A model generated the notes under the pieces. The model had not been told where the DNA came from. It saw only the letters and a list, made by a program, of their open reading frames with translations, and searched no databases. A stretch of DNA of 64,000 bases from an uncultured Psychrobacter sp. (lineage in GTDB: Bacteria > Pseudomonadota > Gammaproteobacteria > Pseudomonadales > Moraxellaceae): contig CANLXO010000012.1 of the NCBI GenBank assembly GCA_947495055.1, positions 1-64,000 on the forward strand, read 5' to 3'. Within the stretch, counting starts at the first letter, position 1. Every line of letters starts with the position of its first letter. Both the position numbers and the translations under genes were made by a program. Shown piece by piece: positions 1 to 9,700 of this stretch.

Positions 1-44
1 ATGTTTGGCATATCTATTAAGTAAGTAGCGTTCAATAATATACG

Positions 45-578
45 TTGTGTCTTACAACTACTTTTGCAAGAGGTCTATTAAATACAGCATTTGAGCTTGA
101 GCCAACGCCTGCACTTTTTGAGCAGATTATGGTGATTGCTACACCAGCCCAGCAAGCCGACTTACGCAAAAAAACCTACGAGCTGGCTGATCAACAAGAT
201 GATGTCATCATTGCGATAGGATTATGGCTTGAAGTTAAAGAGACGACGCGCGCCAATCAAGTCGCTATCGCGCGCCAAGATGAGTTTGACGATATGCACT
301 ATACGACTTTGACTCGGTGGCTTAAACAACTTCCTGATGAGACTCATCTTATTCGAGTGGTCATCTACCGCAGCCTACTCAATGATATCTTAGAGAATGA
401 TCGCAGTATGGCGTATGGACATGCAGCTCGCTACTACAAGCACTTAGTCAAGTTAGATGCTTTTATTAATAGATCTGATGCTAGCTATATGGGTCTTGAC
501 CATCATAAGAATTATGTGGATTCTATTCAGAAAAAACACGGTAAAAAGTACAGCTTTTGGGATAGGGTTGAGTCGTAA
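45..578 (+). pseudogene. 3' remnant of a DUF6880-like protein
   Basis: The 177-residue frame opens only at a TTG, and all three forward frames upstream of it are closed by stops within the first 44 bases (in-frame TAA at 36-38). The protein starts abruptly in what looks like the middle of a helical domain. Its C-terminal part, with YGHAARYYKHL and a final KKHGKKYSFWDRV, resembles the end of DUF6880-type proteins, which as I recall are several hundred residues long. I therefore read it as a 5'-truncated remnant. A genuine short protein started at TTG cannot be excluded. Function unknown. Confidence 0.5.
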
Positions 579-614
579 CTACCTTAAAACCAGTCATTGT
601 CAATACCTTAAGAC

Positions 615-628
615 GTTCCACGTGAAAC
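615..628. promoter_or_regulatory. parS-like site, one mismatch
   Basis: GTTCCACGTGAAAC differs by one base from the palindrome GTTTCACGTGAAAC found elsewhere in the window. It lies in the short gap before mntP, 20 bp upstream of its ATG. A ParB/Spo0J-type binding site is the best reading; a local role in mntP transcription is possible but unsupported. Confidence 0.5.
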
Positions 629-647
629 AAGAATGAGTAAGTTATAA

Positions 648-1241
648 ATGATAGAAGTCATACTACTGGCAATCGCTTTGGCAATGGACGCTTTTGCCGT
701 TGCTATAGGGCTTGGCGCGCAGTCACAACATAAAAACCGCTTATATTTACGACGTTTAGCTATCTATATCGCGTTATATTTTGGCATTGCACAGGGCGTG
801 ATGCCTCTGATCGGTTATTTATTGGGCGTAGCGGTGATAGGGTGGTTTGCTGCTGTTGCACCTTGGATAGGCGGTTTTATCCTTATTGGTATTGGTGCAA
901 AGATGCTTTATGAGGTCGTACGCAATGAGCAAAGTGAAGCGGGAGATAATGGAGCTCATACTGATAAAAACCTTTGTGTACAGGACACTATTGCTCAGCG
1001 CACGTTATTGACCCTTGCTATTGCAACCAGTATCGACGCTATGGTCGCAGGTTTTACACTTAACGTATTAGCATTAAATGCTTGGTTAGCCTGTTTCATT
1101 ATTGGTATAATTACAGCAATCTTTAGCTTCTTTGGCGTGTATCTAGGCCGAAAATCAGGAACTTGGCTTGAGGATAAAGCAGAAATGGTGGGCGGTGTGG
1201 TACTTATTGGTATCGGACTTAAGATACTGTTTTTTAGCTAA
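648..1241 (+). CDS. mntP: Manganese efflux pump MntP
   Basis: Small integral membrane protein of 197 residues, the usual MntP length. It carries the two diagnostic acidic motifs of the duplicated MntP (DUF204) fold: [10 protein letters not shown] at residues 12-21 and SIDAMVAGF near residue 128. Both sit in predicted membrane helices of a six-helix protein. The family exports Mn(II) across the inner membrane and protects against manganese excess. The ATG is preceded by a weak ribosome site. No yybP-ykoY-type manganese riboswitch fits in the 69-bp gap upstream. The gene is followed by its own hairpin terminator, so it is probably a single-gene unit. Confidence 0.93.
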   Translation: MIEVILLAIALAMDAFAVAIGLGAQSQHKNRLYLRRLAIYIALYFGIAQGVMPLIGYLLGVAVIGWFAAVAPWIGGFILIGIGAKMLYEVVRNEQSEAGDNGAHTDKNLCVQDTIAQRTLLTLAIATSIDAMVAGFTLNVLALNAWLACFIIGIITAIFSFFGVYLGRKSGTWLEDKAEMVGGVVLIGIGLKILFFS

Positions 1242-1267
1242 AAAACATTTCTAAACGCCATTAAAAA

Positions 1268-1296
1268 AGACCACTCAAAAATGGAGTAGTCTTTTT
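1268..1296 (+). terminator. Intrinsic terminator of mntP
   Basis: AGACCACTC and GAGTAGTCT form an imperfect stem about 30 bp after the mntP stop, followed by a T run. An exact parS-like palindrome starts two bases downstream. Confidence 0.75.
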
Positions 1297-1297
1297 G

Positions 1298-1311
1298 GTT
1301 TCACGTGAAAC
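1298..1311. promoter_or_regulatory. parS-like site, exact
   Basis: Exact 14-bp palindrome GTTTCACGTGAAAC, the core of the widely conserved ParB/Spo0J parS consensus. It sits in the convergent gap between mntP and rlmF. Identity is by consensus match only. Confidence 0.7.
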
Positions 1312-1338
1312 TGTAAAGCATTCTTTATAAAACGTATT

Positions 1339-1352
1339 GTTCCATGTGAAAC
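1339..1352. promoter_or_regulatory. parS-like site, degenerate
   Basis: GTTCCATGTGAAAC differs at two positions from the exact palindrome 28 bp away. The pair makes this the densest cluster of such sites in the window. Confidence 0.4.
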
Positions 1353-1379
1353 CTATAAAAATATGTGCCTATGAACAGA

Positions 1380-2420
1380 TTAACTCTCTTGTGCTTTATC
1401 CATGGTAAAACGCCATGCTAGCACTCGCGTGCTCTTTTGACCTTGACTCATCTCGATAATGCGCATCTGCGCTACATCAAGTTGTTTCAATAACAGCTGC
1501 AAAGGTTTTACGTTTTCAGACTTAGATACTAAGCTTGTGAACCAACCAACATGCTCAGCAAAGTCCTTGCTCTCTTTAATCATCTTGGTTAAAAAAGCAA
1601 TCTCGCCGCCCTCAGACCACAGCTCTTTATGTTGACCGCCAAAGTTTAGGTTGTGCGCGGCATTACCCGATTTTGTCGAGCTGCGACTTATTTGTGCGTT
1701 TTCATTCTTGCCGCGATGTCTTTGCAAATTATGCTGTTTACGGCTGTTAGCATCCATCGCTTCTTCTAATGAGGCATGAAACGGTGGGTTACACACCACG
1801 ACGTCAAAATAATCTTGGCGACCGATGATGTTTTTAAAGATATACTTCGGTTCAGGTTGTAGCTTGACCTTAATCGCACTTTTTAGCTTGGGATTAGCTT
1901 GGCTAATAACCGTAGCGGTGTTAACAGAAACTGTATCAATATCACTTGCGGTAAAGCGCCAGCCGTAGCTTTGAGCGCCGATAATAGGGTAGATGGCACT
2001 GGCACCGGTGCCGATATCAAGCGCATGAATATCTTTGCCCATCGGCGGGCTATTATCGCTATTCACATGGGTCGTTTGCGCGAGCAAGTCCGCGATGTAG
2101 TGAATGTAATCTGCGCGACCGGGAATAGGCGGACACAGATAGCCCTCAGGAATATCCCAAAATTTGACACCATAGTAATGGGCGAGTAGTGCTTGGTTAA
2201 GCACACGTACGGCCTTGGCATCAGAGAAATTAATTGTCGGCTCGCCCTTAGGGTTAGTAATCGTATACTTGGCAAGCTCAGGTAAGGCACGCGTCAATAC
2301 TGCAAAGTCATAGCGACCTTGATGCGGATTGCGCGGATGTAATTGACCCAGCTTTTTCGCGGTTGCTGGGGATCTGTTTCTATGTTTTGGACTGCTGTTT
2401 CTAGAAGAGAAATTGGTCAT
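1380..2420 (-). CDS. rlmF: 23S rRNA (adenine(1618)-N6)-methyltransferase RlmF
   Basis: 346-residue class I SAM-dependent methyltransferase of the RlmF/YbiN family, which methylates N6 of A1618 in 23S rRNA. The N-terminus has a basic leader followed by the family-typical [13 protein letters not shown] segment (residues 27-39). The SAM-binding motif [12 protein letters not shown] lies at 134-145 and the catalytic NPPF motif of N6-adenine methyltransferases at 211-214. Length fits the family with a somewhat extended basic N-terminus. It converges on mntP across a gap holding parS-like sites. Confidence 0.93.
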   Translation of the reverse strand: MTNFSSRNSSPKHRNRSPATAKKLGQLHPRNPHQGRYDFAVLTRALPELAKYTITNPKGEPTINFSDAKAVRVLNQALLAHYYGVKFWDIPEGYLCPPIPGRADYIHYIADLLAQTTHVNSDNSPPMGKDIHALDIGTGASAIYPIIGAQSYGWRFTASDIDTVSVNTATVISQANPKLKSAIKVKLQPEPKYIFKNIIGRQDYFDVVVCNPPFHASLEEAMDANSRKQHNLQRHRGKNENAQISRSSTKSGNAAHNLNFGGQHKELWSEGGEIAFLTKMIKESKDFAEHVGWFTSLVSKSENVKPLQLLLKQLDVAQMRIIEMSQGQKSTRVLAWRFTMDKAQES

Positions 2421-2485
2421 AATAGTAGGCTATAAAGTCTGAAGATAACCGTCTAGTTTAGCAGATTTCATCAATAGCAAAGCGC

Positions 2486-3148
2486 TTATCGGCTGCGGAA
2501 AATAAGGTTTAAGCCGAGTACTATCATCGCCGCACCCAATACACGATCTATCCAATGCTCAAAACGTTGAAAACGTTTGAGGATGACAGGAGTCGATAGT
2601 AGCATCACCACCGTGCTAAACCACGCCATCTGTAATACCATCATCCATACACCGTAGATAGAGAGTTGCCAAAGCGGAATATCGGGTGATAATACTAAAG
2701 TAAATATAGCGACAAAGTAGACTGGCGCTTTGGGATTAAAGACGTTGCAAAAAAAACCACGGCGCAGAGTAGCAAAGCTAGATTCAGTTTTATCTGTAAC
2801 ATTGCTATTACTGTTACTATTATCATTATTAGTAAAAGTGGTCGTTTCTACGGGTTGTTTGGGTTTAGCGCCAATTCCTTGCCAACCTAGATAAATAAGA
2901 TAAGCGCCGCCCAACCATTTAATGGCGATCAATAACGGCTGTGAGTGCGCTATCACTGCCGCCAGTCCTAATACCGAGTAAATAATATGGACAGCTAAAC
3001 CTAAGGTAATCCCTAAGCTACAAATCAAGCCGGTACGTCGACCTTTGGTTAATGTTTCACGTGAAACTAAGACGAAATCAGGGCCAGGGGAGGCCGCTGC
3101 TAGCAAGTGCACGCTAGTGATAAGCAAAAAACCGTGCCAAAATTCCAT
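2486..3148 (-). CDS. LysE/RhtB-family amino-acid exporter
   Basis: 220-residue membrane protein with about six hydrophobic segments and the N-terminal AASPGPDFVLV signature of the RhtB/LysE family, inner-membrane exporters of amino acids or related metabolites. Substrate cannot be told from sequence. A hydrophilic Asn/Ser-rich loop with several N-S-N repeats near residues 107-122 looks like a low-complexity insertion between membrane segments. Codons for VSRET near the N-terminus coincide exactly with a parS-like palindrome (3054-3067). No operon partner is visible. Confidence 0.88.
   Translation of the reverse strand: MEFWHGFLLITSVHLLAAASPGPDFVLVSRETLTKGRRTGLICSLGITLGLAVHIIYSVLGLAAVIAHSQPLLIAIKWLGGAYLIYLGWQGIGAKPKQPVETTTFTNNDNSNSNSNVTDKTESSFATLRRGFFCNVFNPKAPVYFVAIFTLVLSPDIPLWQLSIYGVWMMVLQMAWFSTVVMLLSTPVILKRFQRFEHWIDRVLGAAMIVLGLNLIFRSR
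3054..3067. promoter_or_regulatory. parS-like site, exact, inside the LysE-family gene
   Basis: Exact GTTTCACGTGAAAC inside coding sequence. On the coding strand it is read as Val-Ser-Arg-Glu-Thr plus flanks. The extended 16-mer here is TGTTTCACGTGAAACT, one base from the fully symmetric 16-bp parS. Confidence 0.7.
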
Positions 3149-3456
3149 AAATTGTCCTGAATAAAGTCTTATGCTGGAGTAGACATCAATAATAGGGTGT
3201 TTATAGAAATAAGGTCAACGGTTATTAATAGCTATCTTTCAACTTACGTTATAGTCGTAGGCTGGTACTTCTAGCCCTGAGAAGCGTTAAAAAATTGTAT
3301 TGCAATTTTAGATTCGCAAGGAAAATTCTTTAAATAGAATTTTCACGTAACTTTGCAAAATCATAATGCTGGGTTAAAAACCCAGCCTACACCAACTGTA
3401 AACTTAGCCTAGGGTATAGTTAGCGAACGTCGTCACCTTTCTATATTTAACCGCTC
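3149..3456. other. Intergenic region with repeat and hairpin
   Basis: A 308-bp gap between divergently placed transcription ends. It holds one copy of a 28-bp dispersed repeat (3316-3343) and a compact hairpin GCTGGGTT-AAA-AACCCAGC (3368-3386). No open frame of note was seen. The part next to 3148 should carry the promoter of the LysE-family gene. Confidence 0.6.
3316..3343 (+). repeat. 28-bp dispersed intergenic repeat, copy 1
   Basis: Begins GCAAGGAAAATTC and ends AATAGAATTTT. It is identical over 28 bases to the reverse complement of 34725-34752. The inner part is itself an inverted repeat (AAAATTCTTTAAATAGAATTTT), so it can fold. Both copies are intergenic. Confidence 0.75.
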
Positions 3457-4491
3457 CTAACCCTCAAAACGCTTGGCAATACGCTGCACCGCGCTTAAAT
3501 AACTGCTGCCAAATAAGTTTAAATGATTAAGATAATGATACAGGTTATAAATATCCACCCGCTCGTCAAATCCATCTTGCACCAGTCCATACTCTAAATA
3601 CGCCTCATAAAAGTCGGACGTGAAGCCACCAAACATCTGCGTCATGGCCAGATCGGTCTCAGGGTGACCGACATAAATGGCAGGGTCTATCAAATAGCCA
3701 AGCGCTTGATCTGTATTTTTGTTATTGGATTGAGCCAGCATCGCATTACCCGCCCACAAGTCGCCATGCAGCAGACTTGGTCTAGGTTTCCCTGCAGCGT
3801 CTGTCAGTGGATAGTTAGGGAGGTACTGTTCTAATTTATGCTGTAAACGCTCAATTTGCTGCATAGCCTTACGGTTAATCAGTTGATTATTAAAAGCCAT
3901 CTCACACTGCACGCCCAATCTTTGGCTGGCAAAAAACTCATACCAGTCCGTTGTCCAGTGATTACGCTGAGGACTGCTACCAATAAGATTATTATCGAAC
4001 CAGCCAGCATACCACTGGGAAGGTTTACTATTATCAGCGTCAGTCACGCTATCCGGTTGCGGCGGCTGGGCTTGATGCAGGGTCGCTAATTGCAATGCTA
4101 AATCCTGCCAGCCTTCCGTGGCACTGGCTTTTGAGCCCTTAAACGAATGAATCACCGACAACAATAAAAAACTGCGTCCGCGCTCAACATCACTACCAAT
4201 CGCTAACGGCTGGCAAGTCCGTGCACCTGTTTCACATATAGCTATTAATCCTGCAAGTTCAGCTTCGAGCACCGGCGCTTTATCAAGCGTGTTTTGCTTT
4301 AAGAATAGCTGTTGGTTTGAGCCGCTCAAGGTAAGCAGGCTTGCCTCATTGATATCGCCACCAGAAACAGTCTGCCAATCCACCTCAGCCAACGTATCAA
4401 TAGAGCGGCTGCTCAGTGCATTGATAGCGGTAAGTAAACTATCAAATTGCGGGGTTTTCTCACTAAAGGTAGTAGAATTTGCATTAGCCAT
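3457..4491 (-). CDS. Fructosamine kinase family protein
   Basis: Aminoglycoside-phosphotransferase fold protein of the fructosamine/ketosamine-3-kinase (YniA) family, proposed to phosphorylate sugar-amine adducts and so help deglycate proteins. The catalytic loop HGDLWAGN is at residues 242-249, followed by IDPAIYVGHPETDLAM, the metal-binding and activation segment. I start at the ATG at 4491, which has AAGGAG seven bases upstream; an in-frame GTG six codons earlier (4509) overlaps that ribosome site. Length of 344 residues is somewhat longer than YniA, with an Asp/Asn-rich insertion near residue 150. The substrate is inferred from family only. Confidence 0.88.
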   Translation of the reverse strand: MANANSTTFSEKTPQFDSLLTAINALSSRSIDTLAEVDWQTVSGGDINEASLLTLSGSNQQLFLKQNTLDKAPVLEAELAGLIAICETGARTCQPLAIGSDVERGRSFLLLSVIHSFKGSKASATEGWQDLALQLATLHQAQPPQPDSVTDADNSKPSQWYAGWFDNNLIGSSPQRNHWTTDWYEFFASQRLGVQCEMAFNNQLINRKAMQQIERLQHKLEQYLPNYPLTDAAGKPRPSLLHGDLWAGNAMLAQSNNKNTDQALGYLIDPAIYVGHPETDLAMTQMFGGFTSDFYEAYLEYGLVQDGFDERVDIYNLYHYLNHLNLFGSSYLSAVQRIAKRFEG

Positions 4492-4681
4492 TATGCTTCT
4501 CCTTGGCACTCTGAATTTGAGTCTTTACTATCACTGTACCCAGCTAGCGTTCTGTTTTTACGGTGCTGGTGCTTTTCGTCTTGTGTTATAGGGTAAGGCT
4601 GTCTATATTAAAAGTCAGTAGCATTATTTTAAAAATGAGATCACACCCTACGATAACGACAAACCTAAAAAGGATATAACC

Positions 4682-5479
4682 ATGACCACCCAAAACGATA
4701 CAAGCAATCGCACCACTTATGAAACTGACGGCTACATTTGCCTCATCGGGCTTAATCGCGCCGACAAACGCAATGCTTTTGACAGCCACATGATCAAGCA
4801 GTTATCCGAAGCATTAACAGATTATGAGAACGACGATAATCTACGCTGTGCGCTCATCTTCGCCCATGGCGAGCACTTTACCGCTGGGCTTGATCTGATG
4901 GAGTTGCAAGATAAATGGAATAAAGGCGCGTTTGAATTTAGTGACGATGAAATCGATCCATGGGGTATCGGCGGTAAATTGCGCACCAAACCTGTCGTGG
5001 TGGCGATACAAGGCACCTGCTTTACCGCGGGAATTGAGTTGATGCTTAACAGTGACGTGGTTATCGCAAGCGACAATTGCAACTTTGCCCAAATGGAAGT
5101 GCAGCGCGGTATCATGCCGTTTGGCGGGGCGACGGTACGCTTTGTCGCTGCAGCTGGCTGGCAAAAAGCCATGCCGTACTTGCTGACAGGTAAAAACTTT
5201 GACGCGCAAACCGCCGATAAACTAAACCTAGTCAGTGAAGTTGTACCCAATGGTGAAGAGTACGAGCGCGCGCTAACGATTGCCAAAGAGATTTGCAGCG
5301 CCGCGCCACTTGGGGTAAAAGGGCTGCTATCCTCGGCGCAAGATGCCAGCCGTAATGGCGCAAAGTCAGCGCTGGCTAATATTCATGGTTATCTACCGCA
5401 TTTATTTCATTCAGAAGATGCTCGCGAGGGTGCGATGGCGATGGTTGAGCGCCGCGAGCCTGAGTTTAAGGGTAGGTAG
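4682..5479 (+). CDS. Crotonase/enoyl-CoA hydratase family protein
   Basis: 265-residue crotonase fold, a CoA-thioester enzyme. The oxyanion-hole region reads HFTAGLDL and the second loop GTCFTAGIELMLNSDVVIA. The segment QMEVQRGIMPFGGATVRF keeps a Glu at the place of the first catalytic Glu of enoyl-CoA hydratase. The position expected for the second Glu falls in KAMPYLLTG, where none is present. A classical hydratase role is therefore uncertain, and the product could be an isomerase or another crotonase. A good ribosome site (AAAAAGGAT) precedes the ATG. The next gene follows after 67 bp on the same strand and may be co-transcribed. Confidence 0.82.
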   Translation: MTTQNDTSNRTTYETDGYICLIGLNRADKRNAFDSHMIKQLSEALTDYENDDNLRCALIFAHGEHFTAGLDLMELQDKWNKGAFEFSDDEIDPWGIGGKLRTKPVVVAIQGTCFTAGIELMLNSDVVIASDNCNFAQMEVQRGIMPFGGATVRFVAAAGWQKAMPYLLTGKNFDAQTADKLNLVSEVVPNGEEYERALTIAKEICSAAPLGVKGLLSSAQDASRNGAKSALANIHGYLPHLFHSEDAREGAMAMVERREPEFKGR

Positions 5480-5546
5480 AGACTCGTAATGCTACCGAAC
5501 GCATGATGTAAAGCTTTCTTTAACCGTATGACCAAGGACAATACTA

Positions 5547-6704
5547 GTGCAATATAACTTCGACGAAATCATCGATAGACGCGGTACGGGATCACTTAAA
5601 TGGCACTATAGTGACGATACCATTCCGCTGTGGGTCGCCGATATGGACTTTAGAGCCGCGCCGCCTGTTTTAGATAGTGTGCAGCGTGTCGTAGATCACG
5701 GTATTTTGGGTTATACCAAACCGACTGATGCTTTGTATGATGCGATTATCAACTGGCATAGCAATCGCTATGGTTTGGATTTGACACAGGATAATATCTT
5801 ATTTTCGCCAGGGGTGGTGCCAAGTCTTGCGCTGATGATGCATGTCTTTACCGAAGTAGGCGACGCGGTACTGGTCAATGATCCCATTTATACGCCGTTT
5901 ATGACTAAGGTTGAGAAAAATAAGCGCACGCTTGTGATGTCTGCGTTAAAGGAAGTCGAGGGTAAATACCAACTCGATCTAAAAGATATCGAAGCCAAAA
6001 TAGTGGAGCATAAGGTTAAGCTATATCTATTATGTAATCCGCATAATCCGGGCGGGCGCGTCTGGACTGCAGGCGAGCTTAAAGCACTACTGGCGCTGTG
6101 TAAAAAGCATAATGTAGCGATTGTCAGTGATGAGATTCATCAAGATTTAACCTTAAGTGGCTATACGTTTACGCCTTTTTTAAAATTAGCAGAAGCAGCA
6201 GGTTACGCGCATAACGTCGTCAGCCTGACCTCCATGACTAAAACCTTTAACGTAGCGGGTATGAAAGGCTCAATGATCTTTGCCAAAGATGAAGCATTAA
6301 TCAAAAAAATCAGCCAGCAGCAGCATTTAAATGATGAGTATGAGCTGAATTTATTTGCCTATACGGTGATGCAAAGCGCGTATGAAGAAGGAGGAGAATG
6401 GCTTGAGCAGGTGCTGGCTTATATTGAGAACAATATCGAGATTACGCTAGACTTTTTAGCAGGGCATCTGCCTGATATCAAGGTGATGCGTCCAGAAGCG
6501 TCGTATTTGATATGGCTCGATTGCTCGGCGTACTTTGATGACGATCAAGTGCTGTATGACAAGCTGCGCGCGGCAAAGGTCGAGCTAAACGCGGGGATTA
6601 GATATGGTAGTGAGGGACATCTAAAGATGCGTCTTAATGTGGCGTGTCCGAAAACGCTGCTGCGTGAGGGATTGAATCGGGTTTATGCGGCGTTTAGGTG
6701 TTGA
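5547..6704 (+). CDS. MalY/PatB-family PLP-dependent C-S lyase or aminotransferase
   Basis: 385-residue fold-type I aminotransferase of the MalY/PatB group, often cystathionine beta-lyases. The start is GTG with AAGGA about ten bases upstream. The N-terminal FDEIIDRRGTGSLKW and LWVADMDF are typical of the group. SDEIHQD lies at 194-200 and the PLP Schiff-base lysine in SMTKTFNVAG is K232. A cytoplasmic role in C-S bond cleavage or transamination is expected from the family. The 3' end faces the large nuclease gene, with a long perfect hairpin between them. Confidence 0.88.
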   Translation: MQYNFDEIIDRRGTGSLKWHYSDDTIPLWVADMDFRAAPPVLDSVQRVVDHGILGYTKPTDALYDAIINWHSNRYGLDLTQDNILFSPGVVPSLALMMHVFTEVGDAVLVNDPIYTPFMTKVEKNKRTLVMSALKEVEGKYQLDLKDIEAKIVEHKVKLYLLCNPHNPGGRVWTAGELKALLALCKKHNVAIVSDEIHQDLTLSGYTFTPFLKLAEAAGYAHNVVSLTSMTKTFNVAGMKGSMIFAKDEALIKKISQQQHLNDEYELNLFAYTVMQSAYEEGGEWLEQVLAYIENNIEITLDFLAGHLPDIKVMRPEASYLIWLDCSAYFDDDQVLYDKLRAAKVELNAGIRYGSEGHLKMRLNVACPKTLLREGLNRVYAAFRC

Positions 6705-6739
6705 ACAGAGCAAGACGGTTTTTAATAGATGTTAATAGC

Positions 6740-6781
6740 ATATGTTATGGATATTAGTTACGGCTAATATCCATAACATAT
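6740..6781. terminator. Long perfect inverted repeat between convergent genes
   Basis: Seventeen-base arms (6740-6756 and 6765-6781) pair perfectly around the loop GTTACGGC. The stop codon and last codons of the 6754-10794 gene lie within it. There is no long T run, so it may be a bidirectional stop signal or an mRNA 3'-end stabiliser. Confidence 0.6.
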
Positions 6782-9700
6782 ATTTCAATACTATTCCTAT
6801 ACTTATCTTCAATACGATCATCTAGAAACGATTTTAATTCTTTCGCACTATTTGGCTTTTCGCTGATTCCAGTTTTATTAAAAGCAGTAGTGTTTAAACT
6901 TCTATTCGCAACAACGTTCTGACCAAACCAAAATATGAGATAAATACCTTGTCCTTGAGATTGGTGCTCCTTTAAATATAAGTCGCCAAGCTGAACGTTC
7001 ATTGCAGTCCATAGCTTTTCGTGCCATTGACCTTTTACTTCGATAGGAAGTTGAAAACTAGTATTCCTACAAACTATATCTGCCCTTTTATCGTCAGGCA
7101 TGTCTCTTTCCGTTTCTAAGCTAAAACCGTAGACTTGTAATTTAGGCTTCAACAAATCAACTAATCTATCTCGACAGTCATTTTCACCATGCGGAAAGTT
7201 TTTCGCATTTGTCGATATAGACTGATAAAAAGCTTTATGTGGATCCGTTTCGCTTCCGTAAATTTCTGCTTGTATTTCATCTAACAATGTAATAACAAAT
7301 GCCTTTAAATCTAAACAGTCTTTGGGTAGCTCATTCTCATAAATATTTAGTAAGCTTTCTAAAGAGGGAGGTACATAATTTTGCTCGCGTATTTTATTTT
7401 GTTGCTGAAATAAGAGGTTAGTGATATGAGTCTGATAGCTGTTATGAATTGAAGACTGAAAGCCTTTGAGAGTCTGATAAGCTTTATCAGAAGGTATGTT
7501 ACTCAAATCTACAAGTAATCCATAAATGAAATCGCTAGCTTGCCATGGGTTACGGTTACCTGAACTTGTTCCTAAAGGTCTAGATATGTTTGAAAAAGTA
7601 AAATGATAACGATAAATAATCCACTCTTTCATGAAGTCTGTACATGCGACTTTTTTACTATTTCCACTTTGCTGATATAGCTCACTTAGTTCCCAGTATA
7701 GTTCACGCATATACCTAAAACACTTTGCTTTGGTTATGAAGTTTTTTTCGTCAACATAACTGTATAAAGCAAGCCAAAGACTAGCATCTTCCAAATCATC
7801 AATTTCATTCAAATATTCTATATTACTAACCTTGCGACGAATTAAAGGCTCTAGTTTATCAAGTCTTTTATGGTTGATGATAGCTTCAATCAAACGCCTT
7901 TGGTTTTGCTTATTCAAAGTGTATTTTTCAAGAATATTGACAATTTTGTCTATGTCAGTATTTGTTACTTCTGTTTTTATCAACCAGTGAATACCTTTGA
8001 TATATTCCCATTTATACTCAAACTGAGGTAATAATAGAGTATCTATTAATTTGTTTTTTAGATTTCTATCAATGATTTGTTTCTTAACTAACTCAAATAC
8101 TCCAATCTGAGAGTCATAATTAGAGCTTAGATAACTATTGATAGCTATAATAATGGCACATACTAGAATAATGTTGTCATCTAAATCGTCTAAGGGCTTA
8201 TTATCTAAATAACGGCAGTAGATACCTGCGTATAGTACAGTTTCTTTTGCTCTGTGTTCGTTGAGCACAAAGTCTAATGGCTTTGGAATGCTATTAAACA
8301 AACTATTCTCGAAACCTTTTCTTGCAGAATATGTTAAGTCTTCTTTAAGTAGATGTTCTAAAGTAGTGTAAGAGTGAAGATCTTTTTGCAAGTCAGGATA
8401 ACGTTTCAACAAGATATTAGCAGGATAAAAACAAGTATGAAAATCACCTGCTTCAAGATCCTTTCTGTTTTCTTTCAATTGAGTTCTATTTCTCTGTTGA
8501 TTTAGCTTTTTTTCTAAGCGTCTATTTCTGCTTTCTCTTTCATACTCTAGTTCTCTTTGACTTTTTTGCCTAGGTTGATCGTATTCTTTAATAAATTTAC
8601 ACAAGTCTGGCTTATGTAAAATAAAACCTTCTATGCACTTTAGAATTTTATTATCAAATCCAGTGCGACTTCGATTGAGTAATAGTAAATCCTTCCATAT
8701 ATTTTTATTGTGTTGGCTATCTTCTAGTTTTTGCACATAAGTTAGAAGTGATAGAGTTTCATTGATGGAAGGATATAACGCAGAAAGTACAGAATCTTTT
8801 ATTTGAAAAAACCTACCATGAACATCATTTGATCTCAGAAAAAGCTTCTGTACAGCAAGTCTTAAGGTTGTATTTTCAGCAAAGTAAAACGTAAAGAAAT
8901 TACTATAGTCTTGAAAATCATGTTCCATTAAATCAGATTGGTTATGATAGAAAAAAGTTAACGACCTTACTAAAACTTGTGGATCTACATAATTACTATC
9001 TATTAAATATTTTTTTAAAAATAAAAATACTAATCCATTGATATTTTTAGAACTGCTATAATTTGCCTCATAAGGTGATATATTTAGGTCTTCTATCGCT
9101 ATTGTCAATAATTCTAAGAGATTATTTGATCTAATAGAAGGTAGAGTTTCAAAGTAGTAATAGCTTCCTATATCAGGAGTGAGTATAGAATCAAAAGTTA
9201 CTCCTTTCTTCAATGGCTGAGAGTTAATAATGAGACGAATAAGTTGTTCATCTGAAATCAGATGATAATTATCTCTTTTCATTATACATTCACATACTAA
9301 CCGTAAATTATCTTCATTCCTACTATCTGTTAGGTTATCTAGAATGGTTGACCAATCAACGTTAATCTGCTTTTCTAATAACAGTAAACATGCATCAAAA
9401 CGTTCAGAATAGTAGCGGTCATCCTCTAGCATGATCGTTATTAACTCATTACTTAACTTTTCAACGAAGTTAGCATCTTGCAGTATCTGAATAACGCTTG
9501 AGCGTAAGTTATAATCACTATCTTTGTTCGACAGTAATTCTCGATATTCTTCTAATAGAGATTTATTAGCTAGTCCCTTTGCTTTTAGCGAGTTCCAGTT
9601 TTCTCTGCGAAATGAAGGGTTTACTTTTACCAGCCTTTGAAGAGCATCATACATCAGCCTGCTGTGTCTATCCGTAAAGAAGCTAGTATCGGCATACGCT

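Noticed and set aside
579-647. Manganese riboswitch before mntP
   Set aside because: The gap is only 69 bp and holds no recognisable yybP-ykoY fold.
615-1352. CRISPR-like array from the repeated palindromes
   Set aside because: The repeats are only 14 bp, irregularly spaced and scattered over 53 kb, with no cas genes.
1899-2290. Frames opposite and inside rlmF (1899-2189, 2063-2290)
   Set aside because: They are shadows of a strongly conserved gene and show no family pattern.
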